36,210 nucleotides of DNA, taken from positions 1 to 36,210 of the IMG/VR virus record IMGVR_UViG_3300042563_001725; one strand, given 5' to 3'. A model generated the notes under the pieces. That model was not told where the DNA came from, made no database searches, and was given only the letters and a program-made list of their open reading frames with translations. This DNA comes from a virus. This document shows, piece after piece, positions 21,231-28,542 of this stretch (its first letter is position 1; each line of letters begins with the position of its first letter). The translations under genes were made by a program, and so were the position numbers.

Positions 21231-21440
21231 TCATCGGCTGATCAGGCGCTTCCTGGCCTGCATCACCCCGATAAACTTGGCGGCGAGTTGTCCGTTGATC
21301 CTGATCCCGACGCCGCTCATTTTCTCAGTGGCTTTGTTAAGGCGGCAAGTCCCGGCGCGGATGTGACGGTCGATCTGAGAGACGCTAATCCCGCAGGTTT
21401 CTGCCAGCGTGTGGCGGGAGTAGTATTCGCGGACGTTCAT
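21231..21440 (-). CDS. Small HTH-like DNA-binding protein
   Basis: This 69-aa protein begins MNVREYYSRHTLAETCGISVSQIDRHIRAG, a helix-turn-helix pattern with the recognition helix around 'SVSQIDRHIRAG', then a beta-wing-like segment and a basic C-terminus. It lies between the ParB-like gene and the palindrome at 21208-21224, which could be its target. Confidence 0.55.
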   Translation of the reverse strand: MNVREYYSRHTLAETCGISVSQIDRHIRAGTCRLNKATEKMSGVGIRINGQLAAKFIGVMQARKRLISR

Positions 21441-21449
21441 GGTGTGAGG

Positions 21450-22238
21450 TTACTTCTTGTTTCTTCCGCCAAACTCCCGCTCCTTGGCCGCCTGATCCGC
21501 GAGGAACCGCAAAGGGATAGGTGATCTCGCGTTCTTGTTGTAGATGCCCGCGATGATGTCGGTAAATTCCGGGATCGTGCTGCGGTTCTCTAGTTCGCCT
21601 GGGTGAGTTGCCAGCTTTTTAGCAAAGGCCGCGCAGTCAAACTGAGGAACAAAGAGGCACCGGGAAAGAGCCTTGATGAAGTTGACGGTTCTGATGATTT
21701 TGTTGTTTGGGAACTTCGTCAAGACCGCCGCGATTTTATCAGCGTTTTCTGTGGTCTTGACCTTGAAGTCCCCCGTCTTGACGCGCTTCATGTAGTTGGC
21801 GGAGATGGCAGATTCGCCGGACAACAGAGAGCTTGCGGCAGAGACAGACATTCCCAGCTTCACGTATTCCATCATCTGGATATAGTCAGGATTCCCCCGG
21901 CGAACCTCCAGCGCCACCGTCTCTCCGATCTTCCAAGTGGCCCAGTTCTCAGCCTTGATCAGGTCGATGCTTTCCTCCTTGGTGACATCCTGCATCTCGG
22001 CGGCATAGCCACTGCACTTCAGCGCCAGGCAGGCTTCGCGCCGGTGGTGGCCCCAGATAATGATCTTCTTGCCGTTGTAGACAAAATAGACAATCGGATG
22101 GGATTTCCAAAATCCGTTCTCGCGGATGCTGTCCATGTATTGCTTCACCTTGATGGCTTGGATGATCCGCTGGAAAGGATGCACGTGCAGCGCCTTCAAT
22201 TCTTCCTGCGTGATGATCTTGACGTTTGATAATTTCAT
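21450..22238 (-). CDS. ParB/Srx-fold nuclease-like protein 1
   Basis: This 262-aa protein has an N-terminal ParB-like domain: 'FQRIIQAIKVKQYMDSIRENGFWKSHPIVYFVYNGKKIIIWGHHRREACLALKC'. The GHHRREA motif matches the G-x-x-R-x-x-A signature (positions about 63-69). The middle and C-terminal helices include 'GETVALEVRRGNP' and a long helical region. ParB-fold proteins in phages act as nucleases or DNA-binding regulators. It lies next to a second ParB-like gene, probably co-transcribed. Confidence 0.72.
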   Translation of the reverse strand: MKLSNVKIITQEELKALHVHPFQRIIQAIKVKQYMDSIRENGFWKSHPIVYFVYNGKKIIIWGHHRREACLALKCSGYAAEMQDVTKEESIDLIKAENWATWKIGETVALEVRRGNPDYIQMMEYVKLGMSVSAASSLLSGESAISANYMKRVKTGDFKVKTTENADKIAAVLTKFPNNKIIRTVNFIKALSRCLFVPQFDCAAFAKKLATHPGELENRSTIPEFTDIIAGIYNKNARSPIPLRFLADQAAKEREFGGRNKK

Positions 22239-22269
22239 CGTATTTATTCTTGTGGATTTGGCTTAGTTG

Positions 22270-23067
22270 TTATTTCCCATTAAGGGCCAGCCTTTCGTTG
22301 CAGTGGTCGATTACGGCGCGATAGGCTGGCTCCAATTCTTTGTCGTCGTCTCCGATTCGTTGGAGAGTAGTGATGGCCATGATGGAAATCTCACGGCCAA
22401 GGGCGGGCCGGTAGTTGTTCCTTGGCTTCTTGGCCTCCTTCTCCGGTGGAGCCACGTATTCAAAATCAGGCTTCGGACATGGCGCAGGCTTCCTCGCATC
22501 CTTGATGACAGACGCCGCCTTGTGAACAGAAACCTCACCGGCCCTGACTTGCTCCAGTAGTTCCTTGGGGGCCTCGCCTGACGCGACCGCGTCGAGGATT
22601 ACTTTGCCTTCGTCATATTTCTTTTCTCCGACTCCGGCATCTTTAGCGGATTCGGCGCGGGTGTTGATTGAATTTGCTTCCGGCGATTTCGCCAAAAGCA
22701 ACCCGCCTTGCCCGCCCTGCTGCCGCTCTTTGGCTTGAGCCGCGATGATGACTGACTTCCTAGCGGCAATTCCAATCCGGTCAATGTCAGCTAGGTTCCG
22801 CCGCCCGCCTTGGTTGTCGAGCATCCAGAGCATTACGGCGTTCCGGTCTGGATAGTCAGCCGTGACGATGTGGTTGATCTGATACCCGATCTTGTTCCGG
22901 GTGCAGATGTCGAAACGGTTGTGACCGTCTGCTATCAATCCTTGCCACAGGATGATGGGCGTAGTGCAGCCGTCCTTGAGGATGTTGGCTTCGAGTTTGG
23001 CAAACTCATCAGCGGCCAATGGTGGCAGCAGGTCGCGGAACTCCGGGTCGATGATTGGGATAGACAT
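22270..23067 (-). CDS. ParB/Srx-fold nuclease-like protein 2
   Basis: This 265-aa protein begins MSIPIIDPEFRDLLPPL, with a ParB-like core: 'LEANILKDGCTTPIILWQGLIADGHNRFDICTRNKIG'. The DGHNRFDIC motif corresponds to the G-H-x-R of ParB. A helical, Gln/Gly-rich middle (RQQGGQGG) and a Lys/Pro-rich linker are followed by a C-terminal helix ending NGK. It is divergent from ParB 1 and not a close copy. The leader has no SD. Confidence 0.72.
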   Translation of the reverse strand: MSIPIIDPEFRDLLPPLAADEFAKLEANILKDGCTTPIILWQGLIADGHNRFDICTRNKIGYQINHIVTADYPDRNAVMLWMLDNQGGRRNLADIDRIGIAARKSVIIAAQAKERQQGGQGGLLLAKSPEANSINTRAESAKDAGVGEKKYDEGKVILDAVASGEAPKELLEQVRAGEVSVHKAASVIKDARKPAPCPKPDFEYVAPPEKEAKKPRNNYRPALGREISIMAITTLQRIGDDDKELEPAYRAVIDHCNERLALNGK

Positions 23068-23087
23068 AGTGGTGGTGTAGTATGATT

Positions 23088-23113
23088 CAATATTGCGCCG
23101 TAATATTCTGCGG
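23088..23113. promoter_or_regulatory. AATATT operator-like repeats upstream of the ParB-like gene
   Basis: Two direct repeats, caatattgcgccg (23088-23100) and taatattctgcgg (23101-23113), share AATATT and a GC-rich tail. They lie in the gap between the RHH gene (stop 23128) and the ParB-like 2 gene (start 23067). The same AATATT core recurs in the divergent region at 23331-23405, so both may be sites for one of the RHH proteins. Confidence 0.45.
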
Positions 23114-23127
23114 CAAAAAAATCAGCC

Positions 23128-23328
23128 TCATGGCGCAAGGCGACGACGGCGGATGATTTCCTTGGTCAGAATCCGTTGGAGCACTTGGGATTTGTTGATC
23201 CCGTCTTCTGCGGCAATCCTGCTGAGTTCGATCTCCAGACCCGGCTTGAGACTGGCGCTGATTCTGACTCTGCCTGTCCCAATCCTCTTCAGGTCGCTTG
23301 GCATTTTTGGTTTATTGGCTTTCCGCAT
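23128..23328 (-). CDS. Ribbon-helix-helix (RHH) protein
   Basis: This 66-aa protein has the RHH pattern: 'GRVRISASLKPGLEIELSRIAAEDGINKSQVLQRILTKEI', a beta strand followed by two helices, with a basic tail. RHH proteins bind operators as dimers. The start lies 87 bases from the divergent RHH gene at 23416, with AATATT palindromes between. It is a likely regulator of the early leftward block. Confidence 0.75.
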   Translation of the reverse strand: MRKANKPKMPSDLKRIGTGRVRISASLKPGLEIELSRIAAEDGINKSQVLQRILTKEIIRRRRLAP

Positions 23329-23330
23329 GA

Positions 23331-23402
23331 CGGGATATTACGGCATAATATTATGGGGTCAACACCCCATTTGATTTTTTTTTATCGCACCATAATATTC
23401 CG
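23331..23402. promoter_or_regulatory. AATATT palindrome cluster between two RHH genes
   Basis: The 88-base divergent gap holds cgggatattacgg (23331-23343), the perfect palindrome CATAATATTATG (23344-23355) and ccataatattccg (23390-23402). All share the AATATT or ATATT core. RHH proteins bind such short palindromes. Promoters for both divergent RHH genes should lie in or next to these sites; no confident -35/-10 pair is assigned. Confidence 0.5.
23353..23383 (+). terminator. Hairpin with T9 tract upstream of the + strand RHH gene
   Basis: The arms ATGGGGT (23353-23359) and ACCCCAT (23364-23370) form a 7-bp stem around CAAC, followed by TTGA and T9 (23375-23383). This is a rho-independent terminator shape on the plus strand, located in the leader of the 23416 gene, so it could act as an attenuator. 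It overlaps the 3' half of the AATATT palindrome. Confidence 0.5.
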
Positions 23403-23415
23403 TCGCACGTAACCC

Positions 23416-23643
23416 ATGACCACCCCCACCAGCATGAAACCAAAAGACAAGCCCAGCCGGTCCCCGAAACCCCGCTCCCCCGAAAACACCTCAACGTCCT
23501 TCAGCATCACCCGAAAATTGTTGGAAGAGGCCCGGCAATGGGCCAAGGAAGAAAAGCGGCCGCTGAGTAATTTACTCGCCGTGATCCTTGAGCGAGAGAT
23601 TCTGGAACGTAAGCGCCAGCGGGATGCAACCAAAGAGGGCTGA
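23416..23643 (+). CDS. RHH-type DNA-binding protein
   Basis: This 75-aa protein has a Pro/Lys/Ser-rich flexible N-terminus (about residues 1-26) and an RHH-like C-terminal half: 'STSFSITRKLLEEARQWAKEEKRPLSNLLAVILEREI'. The start at ATG 23416 matches the leader. It is divergent from the RHH gene at 23128-23328 and shares operator-like AATATT sites. Two RHH proteins facing a shared control region suggest a bistable or cross-regulating switch. Confidence 0.7.
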   Translation: MTTPTSMKPKDKPSRSPKPRSPENTSTSFSITRKLLEEARQWAKEEKRPLSNLLAVILEREILERKRQRDATKEG

Positions 23644-23693
23644 ACCCCCAAGCACGGGATCATCCTTGCCTCCCCCGCGCTTCTGTTAGCGGC

Positions 23694-23708
23694 GGGGGGG
23701 GGGGGGGG
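23694..23708 (+). repeat. Poly-G tract (G15)
   Basis: Fifteen guanines follow an imperfect hairpin-like stretch (cccccgc ... gcggcggggg). It lies 51 bases after the RHH gene stop. Such long G tracts are hotspots for slippage, either as a phase-variable element or as a sequencing/assembly error. The remaining 260-base gap (23644-23903) holds no other gene that I can see; an AT-rich stretch (23778-23797) precedes the membrane-protein gene. Confidence 0.55.
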
Positions 23709-23903
23709 ATGTTAGGATTCCACAGAGTATCACCCCACCTCTAATCCCAGCCAAGACTCGACCTTTCCCTCCTTCCAAAATTAATTATTTTTTTAGTTTG
23801 TAACGCTTGGGGAAAAAATCCGTTTGGTGCCGCCGGGTGCGTAGCACGGCCATGCGCATCGTTTTGGCTTGTCGGTTGGCATGAGGCATGATAGACCGCC
23901 CGC

Positions 23904-24281
23904 ATGACCGCCCCGCCCATAATCACCTGCCATGCCTGCCACACCCCCGGCATGGCAATAAAGAGCATGGCCAAATATAGTGGCTGTCTCCAAGTGCTGG
24001 GCATCCCGTTGCTTTTGTTTGGGGTGGTCAATGTGCTCTTCGCCCTGTTCCTTGGCATGATGTCGCTTGCCAGTGGGAACAGGTACGAGCGAAAGGTCGA
24101 GACCGCCGAGCAAGTCCAGTCACGCAAAGCCTCCGAGGTTGTTTCAGGATTCACCAAAGCCTGGGGAGTAACCGCAGGAGCGGCCGGCGTCTTGGGCTTG
24201 ATCGCCGGAGGATCACTGACCCTCACCAAGCGCACCGTCTGGCACTGCAATGCCTGCGGCTCCCAAACTGCCCGCACCTAA
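23904..24281 (+). CDS. Membrane protein with N- and C-terminal zinc-ribbon halves
   Basis: This 125-aa protein has a Cys pair near the N-terminus (CHAC, 9-12), a hydrophobic helix (about 31-57, LGIPLLLFGVVNVLFALFLG), a second hydrophobic stretch (88-105, GVTAGAAGVLGLIAGG) and a second Cys pair at the C-terminus (CNAC). The four cysteines could form one zinc site if both termini lie on the same side of the membrane. It lies immediately upstream of attP and integrase, a common location for lysogenic conversion or superinfection-exclusion genes; function unknown. Confidence 0.6.
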   Translation: MTAPPIITCHACHTPGMAIKSMAKYSGCLQVLGIPLLLFGVVNVLFALFLGMMSLASGNRYERKVETAEQVQSRKASEVVSGFTKAWGVTAGAAGVLGLIAGGSLTLTKRTVWHCNACGSQTART

Positions 24282-24556
24282 TTGCCCCAAATCCCTGCCC
24301 CACGATTGCCCCAAGGCCCCGTAAAACCCTGATCCTCAACGCCAAAAATCCACTGGCAGCGGTTTGGTATCCCGCCTTTCCCCGTAGGATCAGTGGTTGA
24401 TTCTACGGGGAGCCCTCGAAACTAAAAGTCGCATAAAGGCTTGATACTACGCGCATAGTCCGCATAGACTCCGCGTATTATGAGCACCGAATCAGCACGC
24501 GATAAACAGAGTATTGCCCCACGATTGCCCCACGATTGCCCCAAATCATTGCCCCA
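24281..24556 (+). other. attP: Candidate attP: core inverted repeat with arm-type repeats on both sides
   Basis: The ATTGCCCCA motif occurs at 24281, 24294 (cctgcccca), 24305, 24513, 24524, 24535 and 24548, mostly 11 or 13 bases apart. Between the groups, ccccgtaggatca (24380-24392) and tgattctacgggg (24398-24410) pair in 12 of 13 positions around the 5-base gtggt. This is the arrangement expected for a lambda-type attP: a core with inverted integrase sites and direct arm repeats. It stands directly upstream of the integrase. The 24461-24480 region also has a GCATAG direct repeat that could be an Xis site. Confidence 0.6.
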
Positions 24557-24560
24557 GAGC

Positions 24561-25637
24561 ATGAAATGGGAGGGCCGAATCATCCCATTGGAGATGCATG
24601 GTGGAGGCTGGAGAGCCAGGTGCAGGACCAAGGCATTCTCCTGTAACATCAGCACAGGGACGGCATCCTTGCCGGAGGCCAAGCGGATCGTGAAGGCTGC
24701 GCTCGATGACCAGAAAGCGGCCAGTCCGATTGTTCAGCAGGATACCAAGAGCCTGCAATTCCTCGCCGACGCCTACCTCGCCGCCCCGAAACGATCCAGC
24801 GACAGCATCGCCAAGCGGAACGTGTGCAGGCTAAAGTCGGTGGTGCGGGATGGCGCCGGGACCGACTTAGCCGGATTCCAGATTGCCAACCTCCCTGCCC
24901 TCTGGCCTGCCTATGTTGCCAAGCGGCAAGGACTGGATCGTCCAGACTATGCGACCCGGCGCGGCATCAATCGAGGCATCAACTCAGCCATGAGACAAGC
25001 GGCCTGCCTGCTGACCAAGGCCATGGAGCCGCATTACCTGCGCGAGGGGATCATCCTCCCGCCCCACGCCGGCCGAATTTTACTGGCGGCTGAGTCGCCG
25101 AAAGTTCCAGCCGAGGCAGACGATCCGGCATTGATCGAAGCATGGCATGGCCTGCGGGAAGTCGACCTTCCGATGTGGCTGACGGTCGGACTGGCCCGAT
25201 TCGCTGGCCTGCGGCAGTCGGAGATTCTGGCGTTCCGGGGAAAATGGATCGTCAGAAAAGGTGATGCCACCTACGTCCGGTTGCAAGATCGGCCTGAGGA
25301 TGGATTTCAGACCAAGACCGGGATTCCGTATTCGGCCTTGGTGATGGAGCCGGGACTGGCTGAATATCTGCGGGAGATGGACGCGGAGGCCGGAGCGGTG
25401 GCCCTAGTCAACACCATCAAGTGGATCGGGCGGAAGCCTCAAGCCTGGTTGAAGCCGTTCACTGGCGCGGCCCTCTCGCCCCTGCACAGGCTCAGGGGCC
25501 TTTACGCCGACCACGTCAAACGCGAGACCGAGCAGGCCATCCTCGCCCGTCAGGCAGGGATCAAAGCCGCATCCGAGGCGCTGGGCCATACGACGATCGG
25601 CACCACCGTGGATCACTATTTGGATGCGGATTCCTGA
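24561..25637 (+). CDS. int: Tyrosine integrase
   Basis: I prefer the ATG at 24561 (MKWEGRIIPLEMHGG, 358 aa) because the longer frame from 24480 would run through the four arm-type repeats and encode an odd Pro/Cys segment. The catalytic residues are visible: Arg in FAGLRQSEI (218), Lys in QTKTG (about 252), H-x-x-R in LHRLRG (309-312), His in LGHTT (343), and nucleophile Tyr in DHYLD (353). The N-terminal half has an arm-binding/core-binding layout. It is orphan on the plus strand next to attP, so the phage is probably temperate. Confidence 0.92.
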   Translation: MKWEGRIIPLEMHGGGWRARCRTKAFSCNISTGTASLPEAKRIVKAALDDQKAASPIVQQDTKSLQFLADAYLAAPKRSSDSIAKRNVCRLKSVVRDGAGTDLAGFQIANLPALWPAYVAKRQGLDRPDYATRRGINRGINSAMRQAACLLTKAMEPHYLREGIILPPHAGRILLAAESPKVPAEADDPALIEAWHGLREVDLPMWLTVGLARFAGLRQSEILAFRGKWIVRKGDATYVRLQDRPEDGFQTKTGIPYSALVMEPGLAEYLREMDAEAGAVALVNTIKWIGRKPQAWLKPFTGAALSPLHRLRGLYADHVKRETEQAILARQAGIKAASEALGHTTIGTTVDHYLDADS

Positions 25638-25786
25638 GCCAGCAAATCAAGAGCCGCACTGGGATTCACCCCCAGCCACTCACGGGTGGCTGGGAGGATG
25701 CGGAGGGTGAGGCGGACTTTTTGGTCTCCCTTGGGTCGGCCTCCGGTCCCTTTTTGGGGGCCGGGTTTTTTCTTTTGTGAGGTCAT
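25616..25786 (-). CDS. Small basic protein convergent with the integrase
   Basis: This 56-aa ORF, missed by length filters, runs from 25786 (MTSQKKKPGPQKGTGGRPKG) to 25616 and overlaps the integrase 3' end by 22 bases. The sequence is Lys/Gly/Pro-rich then 'VRLTLRILPATREWLGVNPSAALDLLA', like a short RHH-type strand-helix unit. The A/C-rich leader (CCCCAACCCCATG) resembles others here. It could regulate integrase expression by convergence or by binding att DNA. Confidence 0.5.
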   Translation of the reverse strand: MTSQKKKPGPQKGTGGRPKGDQKVRLTLRILPATREWLGVNPSAALDLLAQESASK

Positions 25787-25798
25787 GGGGTTGGGGTT

Positions 25799-26059
25799 TT
25801 AGTCTTCGATCTCAATGCAGTGGATGTGATCGGCGTCCCAAGGGTATTGGTCCGCCTCTTCTGCACTGGCTTCTTGGGCGGTAAACAGGTAAAAAACGGT
25901 GGCTTCCTTTCCGTCGATGACTCCACGCTCTGACCATTCCTGAGGGTCAAAAGCTGAGTCGGCCCCCTGAATAAGTCTGCCAGTAGCGGATGCTCCGGCG
26001 GGGGACGGGTTGAATTTTTGAAAAGCGGTTTTGATGTCTGAGGCAGAGGTGATTTTCAT
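25799..26059 (-). CDS. Small acidic protein, unknown
   Basis: Starting at 26059 (MKITSASDIKTAFQKFNPSP), this 86-aa protein is acidic, with a helical N-terminus, a central 'EATVFYLFTAQEASAEEADQYPWD' part and a C-terminus ending HCIEIED. The leader CCCAGCCCACACCATG is A/C-rich. The gene is co-oriented with the 25786 gene and ends 12 bases upstream of it. No family recognised. Confidence 0.6.
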   Translation of the reverse strand: MKITSASDIKTAFQKFNPSPAGASATGRLIQGADSAFDPQEWSERGVIDGKEATVFYLFTAQEASAEEADQYPWDADHIHCIEIED

Positions 26060-26341
26060 GGTGTGGGCTGGGTTGGGTTGGTGCCGGTTGTTTCCGACGC
26101 CCCACCTTAACGCAGGACTTCCGTACGTCAATAAGTCTTTTCTCTTTTTGGAAGATTATTTTTTAGGGAGGTTCCTTTTCTGTCTCTACAGAAATCCAAG
26201 AAGGCCTTGGATTCTCAAAGCTGTCTGTGCATACGCGAAACTTCCAGCAGCGGTGTTACCCGTTGAACCTGTGGGGATTAGACCCGCCCTACCCCTCCTT
26301 ACGCTAGGGCATGACGGTGCATTTATTGCAAACCGATTACC
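26060..26341. other. Non-coding gap (282 bases) at the end of the late operon
   Basis: No convincing gene was found here. It contains a possible minus-strand promoter for the 26059 gene (TTGACG at 26126-26131 and TAAGGT 16 bases away), an AT-rich stretch (26135-26165) and two adjacent inverted repeats (26177-26213). It separates the leftward tail operon from the leftward small genes and may hold transcription stops and early promoters. Confidence 0.4.
26177..26213 (-). terminator. Tandem hairpins after the tail-tip gene
   Basis: Two adjacent stems lie 129 bases beyond the tail-tip stop: tttctgt/acagaaa (7 bp, 26177-26194) and aatccaag/cttggatt (8 bp, 26193-26213), which share two bases. On the minus strand there is no T run after them, so they may work as a weak or structure-only terminator, or protect the 3' end of the late mRNA. 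Confidence 0.4.
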
Positions 26342-27967
26342 TTATGGCAGCGACGTAGTCTTCAGCGGACCATCCAGATACCCCGGACGAAACGCGCGGG
26401 AGTATAGCGTAGGCGTCCCGGTGTAGATCACCGGCTCAGTGTATTCAGTGCCACCCGCTGAGGTCTTAGGGTCAGCCGTCAGGCTATACCTGATCCCTGC
26501 ACCAAGCGTCGTGCAGCTAATCGTGAACGTCTTAGGTGGCCCGGTGAACAAGGTAACCGTGGTGTTGCCCGTCTGCGGCGGATCAATACTCAGCGCCAGC
26601 GGGTCATTGATCGGCCTCTCCTGCGCCACATCCCACGCCCAGATGTCAGCATTCGCCTCCATCAGGGTCAAGGTAATCCCCGGAGCGCCATCATTCCCCG
26701 CGCTCCACCTCCACTCCATCACCTTGTAAACCTCCCCATCAAAGTATCGCGGCAGAGTCAGCATAACATTACTCCCCACCTTCACTGGCATGGCCTTGAG
26801 GTTGCACGCCAGCTGCACCGTCTTCCCTCTCCTCACCTGCCTCAGCTGGATGTTCGCCAGCCGCTGCGCCTGCGATCCACTATCCACCAAAGCAAACCCA
26901 ACATCACTGATCACCTCCTGCCCATCCATCGCCACCGCCGCTGCATCCGTGATCGAGGGAAAATCAAACTGCTGCCATGCGTTAGCCTCGCTCTGGAACG
27001 TCCCCTTGATGATATTCGCCCGCGCCGTCCTCGGCTGCAGAGATGAAAACACAATCCCACCCGCCAGCATATCCTCATCGATCGTGAAAGTCGGCACCTG
27101 ATACTCCCCCGCATTGATCACAAAGCTCCCGCCCTGCTGTATCATGTCCCCCGCCATCGCCTGCACGAATCGCCTCGCGTTATCCTCCACCGTCTCGCTG
27201 GAATCAATCACCCCTTGGCAAGTGTATCGCGGCTCAGTCCCCGCGATCGTCGTCGTCGCCACCACCTCATCACACACATCCGCCGCATGGGCCAGCGCGT
27301 CAGCATCGAGGTCGCTGTAAGCGATCCCCGGCCCCGTCAGCGGCGTCGTCAGATAGTCCGCCAGGCACAACGCCGGGTTCCTGCTATACCCACTCGTCCC
27401 CGTCCTCGGGTCATAAATATCCGCCTTCCCCTTCACCACCGCGGTTATCTCCGGTATCCCCGTGAAGACCTGCAGATTGATCGTCAGCTTAACATAAAGA
27501 TACGCGATCCCCGTCAGCTTGTGGTCCGCCGTCCAGATCGCCGATGCCCCCTCCAAAGTAGGATCAACCACCTGCCCCGCCGTCCCCAGATACTTCTTCA
27601 CCACCGCCGCCCCCGCATACTTCCCCGTCACATTCCCCGATATATCAAACGCCACCTCCTCCCCATCAAAATACACCTTCTCGATCGAATCAATCGGCCC
27701 CTCACACAGCACCTGCACCAGATGCAGCACCTCATTACTCGTCCCCGTCGTCTCCGCATAGGCAGAGATCGTCCCCAGCAAAGCCCTGCCATAGACCGTC
27801 CTCCGGCTCACCGCGCTATTGGTTATCGTGTCCGTGATCCCCCGTTCCGCCCCCGTCCATTTCGGATCACTCGCCCGGTAGACCCTGCCAAAATAAATGC
27901 GCGACTGCGCCAGCTGCGAAGCCCTCAGTCGCTGCGCCGCCGTCCCTGTCGAAAGTGTGGTGTTCAT
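26342..27967 (-). CDS. Tail-tip/central fibre protein (gpJ-like) with chitobiase-type C-terminal domain
   Basis: Starting at 27967 (MNTTLSTGTAAQRLRASQ), the 541-aa protein has the phage tail-tip pattern: 'LVQVLCEGPIDSIEKVYFDGEEVAF', 'YAYLYVKLTI' type strand, 'GYSRNPALCLADYLT' and 'RYTCQGVIDSSE', as in J/gp38-like receptor and hub proteins. Its last ~70 residues (GAGIRYSLTADPKTSAGGTEY ... GYLDG) match a chitobiase/beta-hexosaminidase C-terminal-like beta domain that adds host-surface binding. It ends the late operon. Confidence 0.82.
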   Translation of the reverse strand: MNTTLSTGTAAQRLRASQLAQSRIYFGRVYRASDPKWTGAERGITDTITNSAVSRRTVYGRALLGTISAYAETTGTSNEVLHLVQVLCEGPIDSIEKVYFDGEEVAFDISGNVTGKYAGAAVVKKYLGTAGQVVDPTLEGASAIWTADHKLTGIAYLYVKLTINLQVFTGIPEITAVVKGKADIYDPRTGTSGYSRNPALCLADYLTTPLTGPGIAYSDLDADALAHAADVCDEVVATTTIAGTEPRYTCQGVIDSSETVEDNARRFVQAMAGDMIQQGGSFVINAGEYQVPTFTIDEDMLAGGIVFSSLQPRTARANIIKGTFQSEANAWQQFDFPSITDAAAVAMDGQEVISDVGFALVDSGSQAQRLANIQLRQVRRGKTVQLACNLKAMPVKVGSNVMLTLPRYFDGEVYKVMEWRWSAGNDGAPGITLTLMEANADIWAWDVAQERPINDPLALSIDPPQTGNTTVTLFTGPPKTFTISCTTLGAGIRYSLTADPKTSAGGTEYTEPVIYTGTPTLYSRAFRPGYLDGPLKTTSLP

Positions 27968-27972
27968 AATTG

Positions 27973-28542
27973 TTAAGCCTGCCCCCATCTGATCTGGATA
28001 TTCTGCAGCGCCGCCACAAACTCCAGCCCCTTGTCCCCCACCGCCGGATAGAGCGTCTGCTGGTCCTCGTGAGTATAGCGGAAAGCCCGCGCCTTCAGTT
28101 GATCAGACAGCGACGACTCGATCCTGATCGTCACCGCCACCTGCTGCCCATCATCATTCACCGTATCCTGATCCATCAGCCCCCGGAAAAGGCTCACCGG
28201 ATCACCGATCACCGCCATGTCAGCATCAAAAACCACCAGCGCCACCTCCGCCGTGCGATTCTGGTAGTTCCCCAGGGTCGCACTCGTAAACAACGCAGAA
28301 GGAATCCCCGAAAGCCGCACCGCGATCCCCTGCTGCGCACTATCAGTCGTCTCCGTAATGTCTTCCACCGCCAGCAGCGCCCCCGCCCCCTCCCAGCTAT
28401 ACCCCGCCGCATACAGCGGCCCCTCCCCGCTCCAAATCCGCACCGTCAGGTCCGGGAAATCAGCATAAACCAGCAGCGCCGGCCGGATCAGATTCTCGGC
28501 AAACGCCGCTTTAGTGTCTGGGTGAAGGGATCGTTCGCTCAT
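27973..28542 (-). CDS. Tail protein, DUF2163-like
   Basis: This 189-aa protein has the conserved tail-module pattern 'RPALLVYADFPDLTVRIWSGEGPLYAAGYSWEGAGALLAVEDI', then 'GIAVRLSGIPSALF', 'FDADMAVIGDPVSLFRGLMDQ', and ends with 'FRYTHEDQQTLYPAVGDKGLEFVAALQN'. I know this from distal tail/hub-associated proteins with DUF2163-like architecture; a precise family needs a search. It overlaps the upstream tail gene by four bases and precedes the tail-tip gene by 5 bases. Confidence 0.75.
   Translation of the reverse strand: MSERSLHPDTKAAFAENLIRPALLVYADFPDLTVRIWSGEGPLYAAGYSWEGAGALLAVEDITETTDSAQQGIAVRLSGIPSALFTSATLGNYQNRTAEVALVVFDADMAVIGDPVSLFRGLMDQDTVNDDGQQVAVTIRIESSLSDQLKARAFRYTHEDQQTLYPAVGDKGLEFVAALQNIQIRWGQA

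Noticed and set aside
23741-24277. 178-codon minus-strand frame
   Set aside because: It is antisense to the membrane-protein gene and the AT-rich gap, with an unlikely composition, and no start context.
24480-24560. Longer integrase start at 24480
   Set aside because: The extra 27 codons would be encoded by the arm-type repeats and give an unnatural Pro/Cys segment; the start at 24561 fits the integrase layout better.
27215-27976. 253-codon plus-strand frame across the tail-tip gene
   Set aside because: Arg/Pro/His-rich composition and antisense position to a well-supported tail protein indicate a high-GC shadow.
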